In this document: positions 17,251-25,976 of the stretch, piece by piece | How the letters are laid out: each line of letters starts with the position of its first letter | Position numbering within the stretch: position 1 is the stretch's first letter | NCBI RefSeq assembly: GCF_019468465.1 | Contig: NZ_CP080519.1 | Coordinates: forward strand, 10,471,001 to 10,535,000 | Source: Amycolatopsis sp. DSM 110486 | Lineage (GTDB): Bacteria > Actinomycetota > Actinomycetes > Mycobacteriales > Pseudonocardiaceae | Length of the DNA: 64,000 nucleotides | Direction of reading: 5' to 3' | Position numbers and translations under genes: made by a program | The notes under the pieces: generated by a model | The model's input: the letters and a program-made list of their open reading frames with translations, nothing else | The model's database searches: none | Told to the model about the DNA's origin: nothing

Positions 17251-17272
17251 TTGACATCAACCGTCCTGTCAA
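17251..17272. promoter_or_regulatory. Candidate XRE operator (TTGACA-N10-TGTCAA)
   Basis: Perfect 6-bp inverted repeat with a 10-base spacer in the 257-bp region between the XRE gene and the divergent epimerase. Symmetry and spacing fit a dimeric HTH repressor. TTGACA also matches a -35 hexamer. Function inferred from position only. Confidence 0.45.
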
Positions 17273-17451
17273 CGCTACACTCCGACGCACGGGATGTCGC
17301 GAAAACGAGACGGGCGTCCGTGTGTGGTCACTGGGGGTGGCCACACGCGGGCGCCAGGAGCGGGCGGACCTACCGGACATCCGGGACCGATCGGCCCGGG
17401 CGCGCTCGTCCGCTGTCCTGGCTCACAGGCTGCGGAGGTAGGTTGTGCGCC

Positions 17452-18396
17452 ATGGTGCTGGAGAACGGTCCTGAAAGGACACCCGTCGTCGTCACCGGTG
17501 GCAGCGGCTTCATCGGCCGCGCGGCCGTGCGCGAGCTGCGTGATCGCGGCTACCCCGTCACCGTCGTGGACCGAGTCCCGTACGTCACCGAAGACGAGGG
17601 CGTGCGCGTGGTCACCGGCGATCTTCGCGACGCGGAGACCCGCGAAGCCGCCGTCACCGCGGGTACGGGCGCCATCGTCCACCTCGCGGCGCTCACGTCG
17701 GTGCTGAAGTCGGTGGAGCTGCCCGACGACACGTTCACCGAGAACGTCGCCGTGACCCACGGACTGCTGGAGCTCGCGCGCGAACGCGGGGTGCAGACCT
17801 TCGTGCTCGCCTCCACCAACGCCGTGATCGGCGACGTCGGCACCTCGACCATCACCGTGGACCTGCCCACGCGGCCGCTCACGCCCTACGGCGCCACGAA
17901 AGCCGCGTGCGAGATGCTGCTGTCGGGCTACTCCGGCGCGTACGGCATGACGACGTGCGCCTTGCGGTTCACCAACGTCTACGGCCCCGGCATGTCGCAC
18001 AAGGACAGCTTCGTGCCGCGCATGATGCGCGCCGCGATGGCGGGCGAGGGCGTGCGCGTGTACGGCACGGGCGAGCAGCGCCGCGACCTCGTGCACGTGG
18101 ACGACGTGGTGCGCGCCATCGCGCTCGCGCTCGAAAGCGGTTACTCCGGACGGGCGATCGTCGGCGCCGGGCACTCCGTGTCGGTGCTGGAAATGGTGCA
18201 GACCGTGCGCGACGTGACGGGTGCCGAGCTGCCCGTGGAACACGTGGCCGCGCCGAAGGGCGAGATGCCCGCGGTCGTCGTCGACGTGTCCGCCAGCGCC
18301 GGGACGATCGGCTTCACCCCGGCGATCTCGCTCGCCGACGGTCTCGCCACCGCTTGGAAGTACTTCTCGGAACTGGACCTGAAAGCGACCCCGTGA
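17452..18396 (+). CDS. NAD-dependent epimerase/dehydratase (extended SDR)
   Basis: 314 residues from ATG 17452. GGSGFIG (GxxGxxG, residues ~16-22) binds NAD, and YGATK (YxxxK) is the catalytic pair. Downstream FTNVYGPGMSHKDSFVPRMM and VYGTGEQRRDLVHVDDVVRA are typical of UDP-glucose 4-epimerase-like sugar-nucleotide enzymes. An in-frame TTG at 17443 sits nearer GGAGG and is a possible alternative start. Its stop overlaps the glycosyltransferase start (GTGA, 18393), so it likely makes the activated sugar used by that enzyme. The exact sugar is unknown. Confidence 0.9.
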   Translation: MVLENGPERTPVVVTGGSGFIGRAAVRELRDRGYPVTVVDRVPYVTEDEGVRVVTGDLRDAETREAAVTAGTGAIVHLAALTSVLKSVELPDDTFTENVAVTHGLLELARERGVQTFVLASTNAVIGDVGTSTITVDLPTRPLTPYGATKAACEMLLSGYSGAYGMTTCALRFTNVYGPGMSHKDSFVPRMMRAAMAGEGVRVYGTGEQRRDLVHVDDVVRAIALALESGYSGRAIVGAGHSVSVLEMVQTVRDVTGAELPVEHVAAPKGEMPAVVVDVSASAGTIGFTPAISLADGLATAWKYFSELDLKATP

Positions 18397-20567
18397 GCCT
18401 GTTCCTCCGCCGCCACGCCTTCCTGCTCCTTCTGCTCGTCGCGGGCACGGTCCTGCGCGTGCTCACGTGGGTGGCCTACCGGCCGGCGCTGCTGTACATC
18501 GACTCGTACCGGTACCTGGACAACCTGCACGCGCTGCGCGCCGACCAGCTCAACCCGATCGGCTACGACCTGATTCTGCGGCCGCTGCTGGCGGTCGGCG
18601 GGCTGTCGTGGGTCGCGGCCGTGCAGCACGTGGGCGGACTGGCGATCGCGGTGGGGATCTACGCGCTGGCCCGCCGGCTCGGCGCGCGCCGCTGGGTCTC
18701 GGCGCTCGCGATGGCCCCGCTGCTGCTGGACGCTTACCAGCTGCAGATCGAGCAGAACATCATGTCCGAGGTGCTCTTCGAAGCGTTGCTGCTGGGGCTG
18801 TTGTGGCTCCTGCTGGCGAAGGGCGCGCCGAACTGGCGGCGGATCGCGCTCGCGGGTCTCGTGGTCGGGTTCGCCGTGCTGGTGCGGCTGATCGGCGTCG
18901 CGCTCGCGGTGCCGTTCCTGCTGTACGTGCTCAGCGCCGGAAGCGCGTGGCGGACGTGGCGCGGCTGGCGCAACGCCGGCATCGGCGTGCTGGCGATGCT
19001 CGTCGTGATCGTGCCCTACGCCGCGGAAGTCAAGGCGCAGACCGGAAAGTGGGGACTGACCGGACCTTCGGGCAGCATGCTCTACGGGCGCACCGCCGCC
19101 GTCGCCGACTGCGCGAACCTGCACCTGGCGCCCGAGATCCAGGTGTTCTGCCCCACCGAAGACGTGTCCACCCGCCTGGTGGACAACTACACACACGCCG
19201 ACCTCGACCCGGCGTGGCCGGGCCCGCTGCCCCCGGGCGCCGACCGCACCGTGCTGGCGCACGAGTTCTCGATCGACGTGCTCAAGGCCCAGTGGTGGGA
19301 CGTCACGAAGGCGATCCTGAGCGACTTCTCGAAGAGCTTCCGGTTCACGCGCAGCACGGCGATCAACGACGTGCCGATCGACCGCTGGCAGTTCCAGCAG
19401 ACGTACCCGGAGTGGAACGAACCAGCCGACATCGCGATGATCACGCAGCAGTACGACGGCGTGAACCCGAGCGTGAACGAGCCGATCGCGACTTTCCTGC
19501 GCGACTACCAGATCAACGGCGGCTTCGTGCCCGGCGCCGTGCTCGGGTTCTTCGCCCTACTCGGCCTGCTCACCTTGCTGCGCCGCAAGAAACCGCGCGA
19601 CAAGGCCCGCAGCGGCGCGCTGCTCGCCGCGGGGTCCGGGCTGTTCCTCCTGTTCGCGTCGGCCGTGTTCGAGTTCTCCTGGCGCTACCAGCTGCCGGCG
19701 CTCGTGCTGCTGCCCGTCGCGGGCGCATTGGGCTTCACCACGCTCACGGCCGCGAGCCGGCGACGCCTCGCCGCGTACCCGGACGCAGTGGATGTGGGCG
19801 CGGTCAAGGATTTCGACGACCGGCACCCGGGCGCGAAGCTTTCGGAGCTGACCGTGGTGATCGCCGCGTACAACGAGGCCGGCGGAATCGGCCAGGTGCT
19901 CGAGAAGATGCCCGACGAGTGCCTCGGCCTGCCGGTCGACGTGCTCGTGGTCGTCGACGGCGGCAGCGACGACACCGCCGCCATCGCCGAGGAACACGGC
20001 GCCTACGTATGCGTCGCGCCGACGAACCGGGGCCAGGGCGCGGCTTTGCGCCTCGGTTACCACCTCGCGGCCGAACGCGGCGCGCGCTACGTGGTGACGA
20101 CCGACGGCGACGGCCAGTACGACAACAGCGAAATGGCGGAACTGGTCGCACCACTGCTCGACGACACCGCCGACTTCGTCACGGGATCGCGGCGGCTGGG
20201 CCACGAAGAGGCCGACAGCCGCATGCGCTGGCTCGGCGTGCGCGTGTTCGCGTGGCTGGCTTCGGCGCTGACGTGGCGGAAGATCACCGACACGTCCTTC
20301 GGTTTCCGGTCCATGCGCGCGGAGCTCGCGTGCGCTGTTCCGCTCAACGAGCCGCAGTACCAGTCTTCGGAACTGTTGCTGGGAGTCACCGCGCGCGACG
20401 CCCGGGTGCTCGAACGGCCGATGAGCATGCGGCTGCGCAAGGCCGGCAAGAGCAAGAAGGGCGGCAGCGTCGTCTACGGCGCGAACTACGCGCGGGTCAT
20501 GACGGGGACGTGGTGGCGGGGGTACGTGCTGCGCCGCGGGCGAACACGAAGCGGTCGAGCATCGTGA
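18393..20567 (+). CDS. Fused GT-C-like membrane glycosyltransferase and GT2 transferase
   Basis: 724 residues. Residues 1 to ~450 are a multi-pass GT-C-like part: about 8-10 hydrophobic helices, with an acidic pair in the first external loop (LLYIDSYRYLDNL) typical of polyprenyl-phosphate-sugar-dependent transferases. From ~485 on is a cytosolic GT-A domain: LTVVIAAYNEAGGIG, VVVDGGSDDT, GQGAALRLGYHLAAERGA and TDGDGQYD (DxD-like), as in dolichol-phosphate mannose synthase. One protein could thus both charge the lipid carrier and transfer the sugar outside. Coupled to the epimerase by GTGA overlap; its 3' end overlaps convergent GtrA by 71 bases. Confidence 0.88.
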   Translation: MSLFLRRHAFLLLLLVAGTVLRVLTWVAYRPALLYIDSYRYLDNLHALRADQLNPIGYDLILRPLLAVGGLSWVAAVQHVGGLAIAVGIYALARRLGARRWVSALAMAPLLLDAYQLQIEQNIMSEVLFEALLLGLLWLLLAKGAPNWRRIALAGLVVGFAVLVRLIGVALAVPFLLYVLSAGSAWRTWRGWRNAGIGVLAMLVVIVPYAAEVKAQTGKWGLTGPSGSMLYGRTAAVADCANLHLAPEIQVFCPTEDVSTRLVDNYTHADLDPAWPGPLPPGADRTVLAHEFSIDVLKAQWWDVTKAILSDFSKSFRFTRSTAINDVPIDRWQFQQTYPEWNEPADIAMITQQYDGVNPSVNEPIATFLRDYQINGGFVPGAVLGFFALLGLLTLLRRKKPRDKARSGALLAAGSGLFLLFASAVFEFSWRYQLPALVLLPVAGALGFTTLTAASRRRLAAYPDAVDVGAVKDFDDRHPGAKLSELTVVIAAYNEAGGIGQVLEKMPDECLGLPVDVLVVVDGGSDDTAAIAEEHGAYVCVAPTNRGQGAALRLGYHLAAERGARYVVTTDGDGQYDNSEMAELVAPLLDDTADFVTGSRRLGHEEADSRMRWLGVRVFAWLASALTWRKITDTSFGFRSMRAELACAVPLNEPQYQSSELLLGVTARDARVLERPMSMRLRKAGKSKKGGSVVYGANYARVMTGTWWRGYVLRRGRTRSGRAS

Positions 20568-21003
20568 ACTTCACCACGAAAACCAGTGCGTAACTGAGCA
20601 CGTACGCACCGTCGATGAAAACGACCCACCAGGCGTGCGGCAGGTTCAGCGGCGCGAGCAGGTGACCGGTGAGCGTGGTGAGCCCCACGGAGGCGAACCC
20701 GCCGAGCGAGATGACGACGACGTAGGGCAGCAGCTCGTGCCCGAGGGCCGGCTTGCCGCGGCGGCCCCAGACCCAGCGGCGGGTGAGGAAGAAGTTCAGC
20801 ACCGCGCCCGCGGCGAACGCGAACGCGCTGGCCAGCCACGGAGCACCGCCGATCGCGAGCACCGTGAGCAACGCCGCCTGGCTGAGCAAAGTCGCCGCGA
20901 CCGAACTGGTGGCCGCGCGGAAGAACCTTCCGGCAAGGCGACGCCGGGGCCGAGGTGAATCCTCTGTCGTGCGAGGCTCCACCGGGTTGGTTACCGTCGT
21001 CAT
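20497..21003 (-). CDS. GtrA-family membrane protein
   Basis: 168 residues with four membrane helices (AATSSVAATLLSQAALLTVL; PWLASAFAFAAGAVLNFFLT; YVVVISLGGFASVGLTTL; VVFIDGAYVLSYALVFVVKF). NFFLTRRWVW and FTMLDRFVF are GtrA hallmarks. GtrA proteins are thought to flip or channel polyprenyl-linked sugars for cell-surface glycosylation, which fits the neighbouring GT-C/GT2 fusion. It is convergent with that gene and its start (ATG 21003) faces the SqdB-like gene 183 bases away. Confidence 0.88.
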   Translation of the reverse strand: MTTVTNPVEPRTTEDSPRPRRRLAGRFFRAATSSVAATLLSQAALLTVLAIGGAPWLASAFAFAAGAVLNFFLTRRWVWGRRGKPALGHELLPYVVVISLGGFASVGLTTLTGHLLAPLNLPHAWWVVFIDGAYVLSYALVFVVKFTMLDRFVFARGAARTPATTSPS

Positions 21004-21185
21004 GTCCCCCAGTCTCCCCTCGGGCCGATCCGCCTGCCGTCCGGCCCCCCGACGCACAGTAGATTCACAGCTGTCTGCCAGGTGATCATCAGCACCCGGT
21101 CGATAGGTTCGGACGTGTTCAAGGCGTCATGTACAAAGAGGAATCAGCGTGCTTGTCGCGTAAACGATACGGAAAGGCTTCTTCA

Positions 21186-22340
21186 ATGCGAGTGCTGGTT
21201 CTCGGCGGCGACGGCTATCTCGGCTGGCCCACGGCATTGCACTTGTCGGACAAAGGCCACGAAGTGGCTGTTCTGGACAACTACGCCCGGCGCAAGTACG
21301 ACGTGGAGCTCGAAGCCGACAGTCTCGTCTCGATCGAAGACCTGCCCACGCGCATCGCGGCGTGGGAGGAGGTTTCGGGCAAAAAGATCGCCCTGTTCGA
21401 AGGCGACCTGTGCGACGCCGAGTTCACCTATTCGGCCGTGCGCGACTTCGCTCCCGATTCGATCGTCCACTTCGCCGAGCAGCGGTCCGCGCCGTACTCG
21501 ATGATCGACCGCGAACACGCCGTCTACACGCAGCAGAACAACGTCGTCGGCAACCTGAACCTGCTCTACGCGATCGCCGAGATCAACCCGGACATCCACC
21601 TGGTGAAGCTCGGCACGATGGGCGAGTACGGCACGCCCAACATCGACATCGAAGAGGGCTGGCTCGAGGTCGAGCACAACGGCCGCAAGGACCGCATGCT
21701 CTACCCGAAGAAGCCGGGCTCCTTCTACCACCTGTCGAAGGTGCACGACTCCCACAACATCGAGTTCGCTTGCCGCATCTGGGACCTGCGCGCCACCGAC
21801 CTCAACCAGGGTGTCGTGTACGGCCAGCAGACGGCGCAGACCACGCTCGACCCGCGCCTGGCGACCCGGTTCGACTACGACGCGGTGTTCGGCACCGTGC
21901 TGAACCGCTTCGTGATCCAGGCGGTGCTGGGCCAGCCGCTGACCGTCTACGGCAAGGGCGGCCAGACCCGCGGCCTGATCGACGTGCGCGACACCGTGGA
22001 GTGCATCCGCCTGGCCGTGGAGAACCCGGCCGACCGCGGTGAGTTCCGCGTGTTCAACCAGATGACCGAGAGCTACTCGGTGGCGCAGATCGCCGACATC
22101 GTCGCGAACTGCTTCCCCGGCCCGGTGCAGATCGAGAACCTCGAGAACCCGCGCGTCGAGCAGCCCGAGCACTACTACAACGTGAAGCACACCGGGCTCG
22201 TCGAGCTCGGCCTGCAGCCGCACCTGCTGTCGGACACGCTGATCGAGTCGATGTTCGACATCGTCGGCACGAACAAGCACCGCGTGAACTCCGAGCGGCT
22301 GCGCCCGACCGTGCGCTGGCGGGGTGCGGTCAAGTCCTGA
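21186..22340 (+). CDS. UDP-sulfoquinovose synthase-like NAD-dependent epimerase
   Basis: 384 residues. The NAD site is GGDGYLGWPTALHLSDKGHE, the form GxDGYxG found in SQD1/SqdB, and the catalytic pair is in YHLSKVHDS (YxxxK). TMGEYGTPNIDIEEG, FAEQRSAPYSMID and DLNQGVVYGQQT are also characteristic of SqdB. In plants and phototrophs this enzyme makes UDP-sulfoquinovose from UDP-glucose and sulfite. Actinobacterial homologues are often in glycan loci without a sulfolipid synthase, so sulfoquinovose formation is possible but unproven. A strong terminator follows. Confidence 0.85.
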   Translation: MRVLVLGGDGYLGWPTALHLSDKGHEVAVLDNYARRKYDVELEADSLVSIEDLPTRIAAWEEVSGKKIALFEGDLCDAEFTYSAVRDFAPDSIVHFAEQRSAPYSMIDREHAVYTQQNNVVGNLNLLYAIAEINPDIHLVKLGTMGEYGTPNIDIEEGWLEVEHNGRKDRMLYPKKPGSFYHLSKVHDSHNIEFACRIWDLRATDLNQGVVYGQQTAQTTLDPRLATRFDYDAVFGTVLNRFVIQAVLGQPLTVYGKGGQTRGLIDVRDTVECIRLAVENPADRGEFRVFNQMTESYSVAQIADIVANCFPGPVQIENLENPRVEQPEHYYNVKHTGLVELGLQPHLLSDTLIESMFDIVGTNKHRVNSERLRPTVRWRGAVKS

Positions 22341-22365
22341 CCCTGCTTGCTCGTTTGGCACGCTG

Positions 22366-22401
22366 AAACGCCGGATCGCCGTTGTGCGGTCCGGCGTTTT
22401 T
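22366..22401 (+). terminator. Rho-independent terminator
   Basis: Stem AAACGCCGGA (22366-22375) pairs with TCCGGCGTTT (22390-22399), extended inward by one G-U and three more pairs, loop CGTTGT, then TTTT. It lies 26 bases after the SqdB-like stop and isolates it from the SWIM gene. Confidence 0.9.
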
Positions 22402-22501
22402 CATCGCGGCCCGGCAGGTGTCGGAAACTGTCGGTGGCGGATGAGATGCTTCTCCGGTCAGCCCCTCACGGGGGTCGGAAACACGGAGCGGCAAGGGAAA
22501 C

Positions 22502-23857
22502 GTGGCCGAACAGGTGGCAGCGCGCTGGAGTCCCGAGCAAGTCGCCGGACTCGCGCCGGACCCGGCGTCGGCCAAGGCCGGGCGCGGGCTCGCGGTGCCG
22601 GCGAAGTGGTCGGGTGCGGGCGCTTCGGCGCGCGCTGTGTGGGGTTCGTGCAAGGGCAGTGGCGAGAAGCCGTACCGCACGGTGGTCGAGCTGGCGGGGC
22701 CGGCGTTCAAGTGCACGTGCCCGTCGCGGAAGTTCCCGTGCAAGCACGCGCTGGGGTTGCTGCTGCTGTGGTCGGCGGAGCAGGTGCCGTCTGCTGCCGA
22801 GGAACCCGATGTCGCCAGGTGGCTTGCCGAACGAGAGGCGCGGGCGTCGCGCGCGGAACGCAAACCGGACGCGCCGAAGGACCTGGAAGCCGCCGCCAAA
22901 CGGGCGCAGGAGCGGCTCGCGCGGGTCACCGCGGGCGCGGCGGAGCTACGTGGCTGGCTGACCGACCGTGTTGGTGCCGGCTTCGCGAGTTTCGAACGCA
23001 GTGCGTTCGAGGGCGGCGGTTTCGAAGGCGGCGGTGGCTTCGGAGGCGGTGCTGAGCAGCTGCGCGCGGTGGCCGCGCGGATGATCGACGCCCAGGCACC
23101 GGGCCTGGCCGGCGGCCTGCGGCGCGCGGCCGGGCTGGTCGGGCGCGGCCGCGACTGGCCGGGTGACCTGCTGGCCGAGCTGTCGCTGCTGTACGTGCTG
23201 GCGGGCGCTGCGCTTCGCCTGGACGAGCTGCCTTCGGCGCTAGCCGAAACCGTGCGCACGCGCCTGGGGTTCTCGGCGGGCACCGCGCAGGTGCTGGAGT
23301 CGGGCGAACGCCTCGCCGACCAGTGGCTCGTGACCGGCGCGGTCGACGACGAACAGGACAACCTCCGCACCCGCCGCACCTGGCTGCGCGGCCGCCATTC
23401 GGGGCGCGTGGCGCTGGTCCTGTCCTTCGCCCCGCCCGGGCGCCCGTTGGACAGCTCGCTGCCCCCGGGCTACGTCGTCCCCGGCGAGCTCGCCTTCCAC
23501 CCGGGCGCGCTGCCTTTGCGCGCGCTCGTCGCCGACCGCACCGAGGCCGTCCCGACCCCGGTCCCCCGCGGCGACACCGTCGCCGACGCCTTGGCGGCGT
23601 TCGCCGAAGCCCTCGCCGTGGACCCGTGGCTCGACCGCTGGCCCGTGCTCCTGTCCGACCTCACCCCCGCCCGCCACGACGGCGGCTGGGCCCTGTCCGA
23701 TGTGGACGGTGCCGCCCTGCCCCTGCTGCCGGGCATCGACCCGTGGCCCCTGCTGGCCCTCGCCGCGGAACACCCGGTGACCCTCGCGGCCGAACTGACC
23801 CCGGCCGGCCTGCGCCCCCTGACGTGCTGGCACCCGAACGGCGTGGTGCGCCTGTGA
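22502..23857 (+). CDS. SWIM-type zinc-finger protein
   Basis: 451 residues from GTG 22502 (AAGGGA upstream). The SWIM motif CxCxnCxH is in FKCTCPSRKFPCKHALGLLL, about residues 68-87; SWIM domains bind nucleic acid or protein. A charged helical stretch (about 105-150), a Gly-rich linker (FEGGGFEGGGGFGGG) and an unrecognised globular C-terminal half follow. It heads a five-gene block whose other members are DUF5691, MoxR ATPase, DUF5682 and VWA proteins. A SWIM gene (yehQ) accompanies the homologous set in E. coli as I recall. The repeat GTCGGAAAC occurs at 22420 and 22474 in its leader. Confidence 0.88.
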   Translation: MAEQVAARWSPEQVAGLAPDPASAKAGRGLAVPAKWSGAGASARAVWGSCKGSGEKPYRTVVELAGPAFKCTCPSRKFPCKHALGLLLLWSAEQVPSAAEEPDVARWLAEREARASRAERKPDAPKDLEAAAKRAQERLARVTAGAAELRGWLTDRVGAGFASFERSAFEGGGFEGGGGFGGGAEQLRAVAARMIDAQAPGLAGGLRRAAGLVGRGRDWPGDLLAELSLLYVLAGAALRLDELPSALAETVRTRLGFSAGTAQVLESGERLADQWLVTGAVDDEQDNLRTRRTWLRGRHSGRVALVLSFAPPGRPLDSSLPPGYVVPGELAFHPGALPLRALVADRTEAVPTPVPRGDTVADALAAFAEALAVDPWLDRWPVLLSDLTPARHDGGWALSDVDGAALPLLPGIDPWPLLALAAEHPVTLAAELTPAGLRPLTCWHPNGVVRL

Positions 23858-24026
23858 CTACGACACTGTGGGAGAGACCGAAAACCTTGGCACCGCAAGC
23901 ACATCAGCCCGCGCCACGACGGCATCCTCGCCGCCCCGCTGTGCCGGCGGCGCGGCCTTCGCACCACGCGAACCCCGCCGCGCCAAGGCTTCGCCCGAAG
24001 GCCCCGACCGGCGGGCTGCTGCCGAT

Positions 24027-24360
24027 GCGCCCGACCAGCCGGCCCAGGCCGGCAGCACACCTCGCAACCACGTGCCCGCCCGAGGCCGGGAGCCGTCCGG
24101 CAGGCACGGCCGGGCAGCAATTGCCGGCGCGCCCGACCAATCAGCCCAGGCCAGCAGCGCACCTCGCAGCCACGTACTCGACCGAGGCCGGGAGCCGTCC
24201 AGCAGGCGCCGCCGGGCAACAATTCCCGGCGCGCCCGACCAACCGGCCCAGGCCAGCAGCACACCCCACACAACGCAGGCCGGCAATGTTCCTCGCAAAC
24301 ACCTGCCCGACCGAGCCCAGGAACCGTCCGGCAAGCGCGGCCCGACAACGATTCCCGGCC
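24027..24360 (+). repeat. 102-bp tandem repeats between SWIM and DUF5691 genes
   Basis: Three consecutive units begin at 24027, 24129 and 24231 with GCGCCCGACCA; the first two are exactly 102 bp and the third 129 bp (27-bp insertion); a degenerate start of a fourth follows at 24360. All lengths are multiples of 3. The frame shared with DUF5691 is open throughout, with a 34-residue unit of type APDQPAQAxSTPRxHVxxRG, Pro/Arg/Ala-rich; two other frames are open too. The whole gap 23858-24533 holds nothing else. Whether it is translated as an N-terminal extension of DUF5691 is undecided. Confidence 0.8.
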
Positions 24361-24533
24361 CGCCCAGTCCGGCCAACCCGGCCGGCCACCGGCTCGGGAA
24401 CGCACCTCCCGCAGCCGCACCCGCGCTCCGCAGCGGCGACCGGCGTTTCCTCAGCGCCCACCGTCGCAGCGGGGCGGGGTGCGGGTCGTCTGCCGTTGTG
24501 TGCCGGCGGAAAAACCGAGGCGGTGGTGGGCCG

Positions 24534-25976
24534 GTGAAGGCGTGGGAAGACCTCGTCGGCACGGCGCTGCTGGGCACGCGCCGCCGGAGTCTCGACGTGA
24601 GCGGGCTGCCGGCCGAGGTGCGGGAGGTCGCGGGCAAGGCCGAAGATCAGGCCGACGCCGTCCTCGCCGCCGCGGCGTTGCTCACCAACTACCGCCGTGC
24701 GGGCCGCCTTCCCGTGGCCGACGCGCGCCGCGAAGAGCCGGCCAAGCCCGACGGGCGGCGGTTCGTCTCGCCGCTCGCGCGGGAGCGGCTGGCGCGGTTG
24801 CTGCACGCGAACCGGCCCGAGCTGCTCGAGGAGTGGCTGCACACGGCGGCCGGGCGGGGGTTGCGGGTGGGGCCGGAGCTGCTGCCGGCGCTGGCGGACG
24901 CGGCGCGGGCGCGGGTGTCGTTGCGGGCGCCGCTCGCGGAGGTGGCGGGGCCCGTCGGGGCGTGGCTGGGCGAGCGCAACACCGACTGGGCGTTCCTGGT
25001 CGCCGAGGTCGAGGACGACAGCGACGACGCCTGGCAGTTCGGCACTCCCGCGCGACGCCAGGCGTGGTTCGAACGGGCGCTCACGCAGGATCCCGCGGCG
25101 GCGCGCGCGGCGCTCACGACAACGTGGCGCACCGAGCCGGCCGACCTGCGCTCGGTGTTCCTCACGGTGCTGGGCCGCCACCTCACCCAGGACGACGAGC
25201 CGTTTCTCGACGCGGCCCTCTCCGACCGCGCGGCGGCGGTGCGCGACACGGCCGTACGGCTGCTCGGCGGGCTGCCCGACACCGGGCTCGGCAAACGGAT
25301 GGCGGCGCGGCTGCAGGAGTGCGTCACCGTGCGCAGCCGGTCGCTGCGGGCCGACGTCCTGCAGGTCACGCTGCCGAGGCCGGACGACTCGCTGGTACGC
25401 GACGGCGTCCGCGTGCCCCACGGGCCCGGGCAGGACACTGCGCGGCTGAGGGCGATCATCGCCGCCACTCCCCTGGCGTTCTGGGCGGAGTTCGGCACGC
25501 CGGGTGACCTCGTGGGCATGCTCGTGGAGGGCTGCCCGCTCGCCGTGGTGCGCGAAAGCTGGGCCACGGCCGCGATCCGGCAGCTTGACGAAGCATGGGC
25601 GCAGGCGCTCGTCGAAGCCGAACCCGGCGGCCGGGCCACGGCGGCGCTCGTCGGCGTACTCGCGCCGGAGAAGCAGGCCGCGACCATAGCGAAGCTGGCG
25701 CGCGGCCTGAAGGTCGAAGCGCTCACGCGGCTGATCCTCGACCTGCCGCAACCGTGGCCCGAGGAGCTGGGCCGGGTGCTGCTCGACTGGGTCGCCGCGC
25801 AGCAGGACCACCGGCTCGTGGCCCACGCCGCCGCCCTCATCGCCAAGGCCGTGCCGCCGGCTTGCCTGCGCCACCGCCTGTCCCTGATCCTCCAGCCCGG
25901 CGAAGCCGCCCCGTGGCAGCGCGCTGTGGCCGAAACCCTGACTTTCCGCCGCGAAATGCACGAGGAGCTCTCATGA
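24534..25976 (+). CDS. DUF5691-family protein
   Basis: 480 residues from GTG 24534, where family-like sequence begins (VKAWEDLVGTALLGTRRRSL). The same frame is open back to 23868 through the 102-bp repeats, so a 702-aa form is conceivable. The sequence is mostly alpha-helical and HEAT-like: LSDRAAAVRDTAVRLLGGLP, AARAALTTTWRTEPADLRSV and similar units suggest a solenoid scaffold. No catalytic motif is visible. It ends with ATGA overlap into the MoxR gene (25973). Known only from company with SWIM, MoxR, DUF5682 and VWA genes; probably an adaptor or substrate platform. Confidence 0.8.
   Translation: MKAWEDLVGTALLGTRRRSLDVSGLPAEVREVAGKAEDQADAVLAAAALLTNYRRAGRLPVADARREEPAKPDGRRFVSPLARERLARLLHANRPELLEEWLHTAAGRGLRVGPELLPALADAARARVSLRAPLAEVAGPVGAWLGERNTDWAFLVAEVEDDSDDAWQFGTPARRQAWFERALTQDPAAARAALTTTWRTEPADLRSVFLTVLGRHLTQDDEPFLDAALSDRAAAVRDTAVRLLGGLPDTGLGKRMAARLQECVTVRSRSLRADVLQVTLPRPDDSLVRDGVRVPHGPGQDTARLRAIIAATPLAFWAEFGTPGDLVGMLVEGCPLAVVRESWATAAIRQLDEAWAQALVEAEPGGRATAALVGVLAPEKQAATIAKLARGLKVEALTRLILDLPQPWPEELGRVLLDWVAAQQDHRLVAHAAALIAKAVPPACLRHRLSLILQPGEAAPWQRAVAETLTFRREMHEELS

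Noticed and set aside
24027..24360. Tandem repeats as a possible CRISPR array
   Set aside because: Units are long (102 bp) and contiguous without unique spacers, and no cas genes are present.
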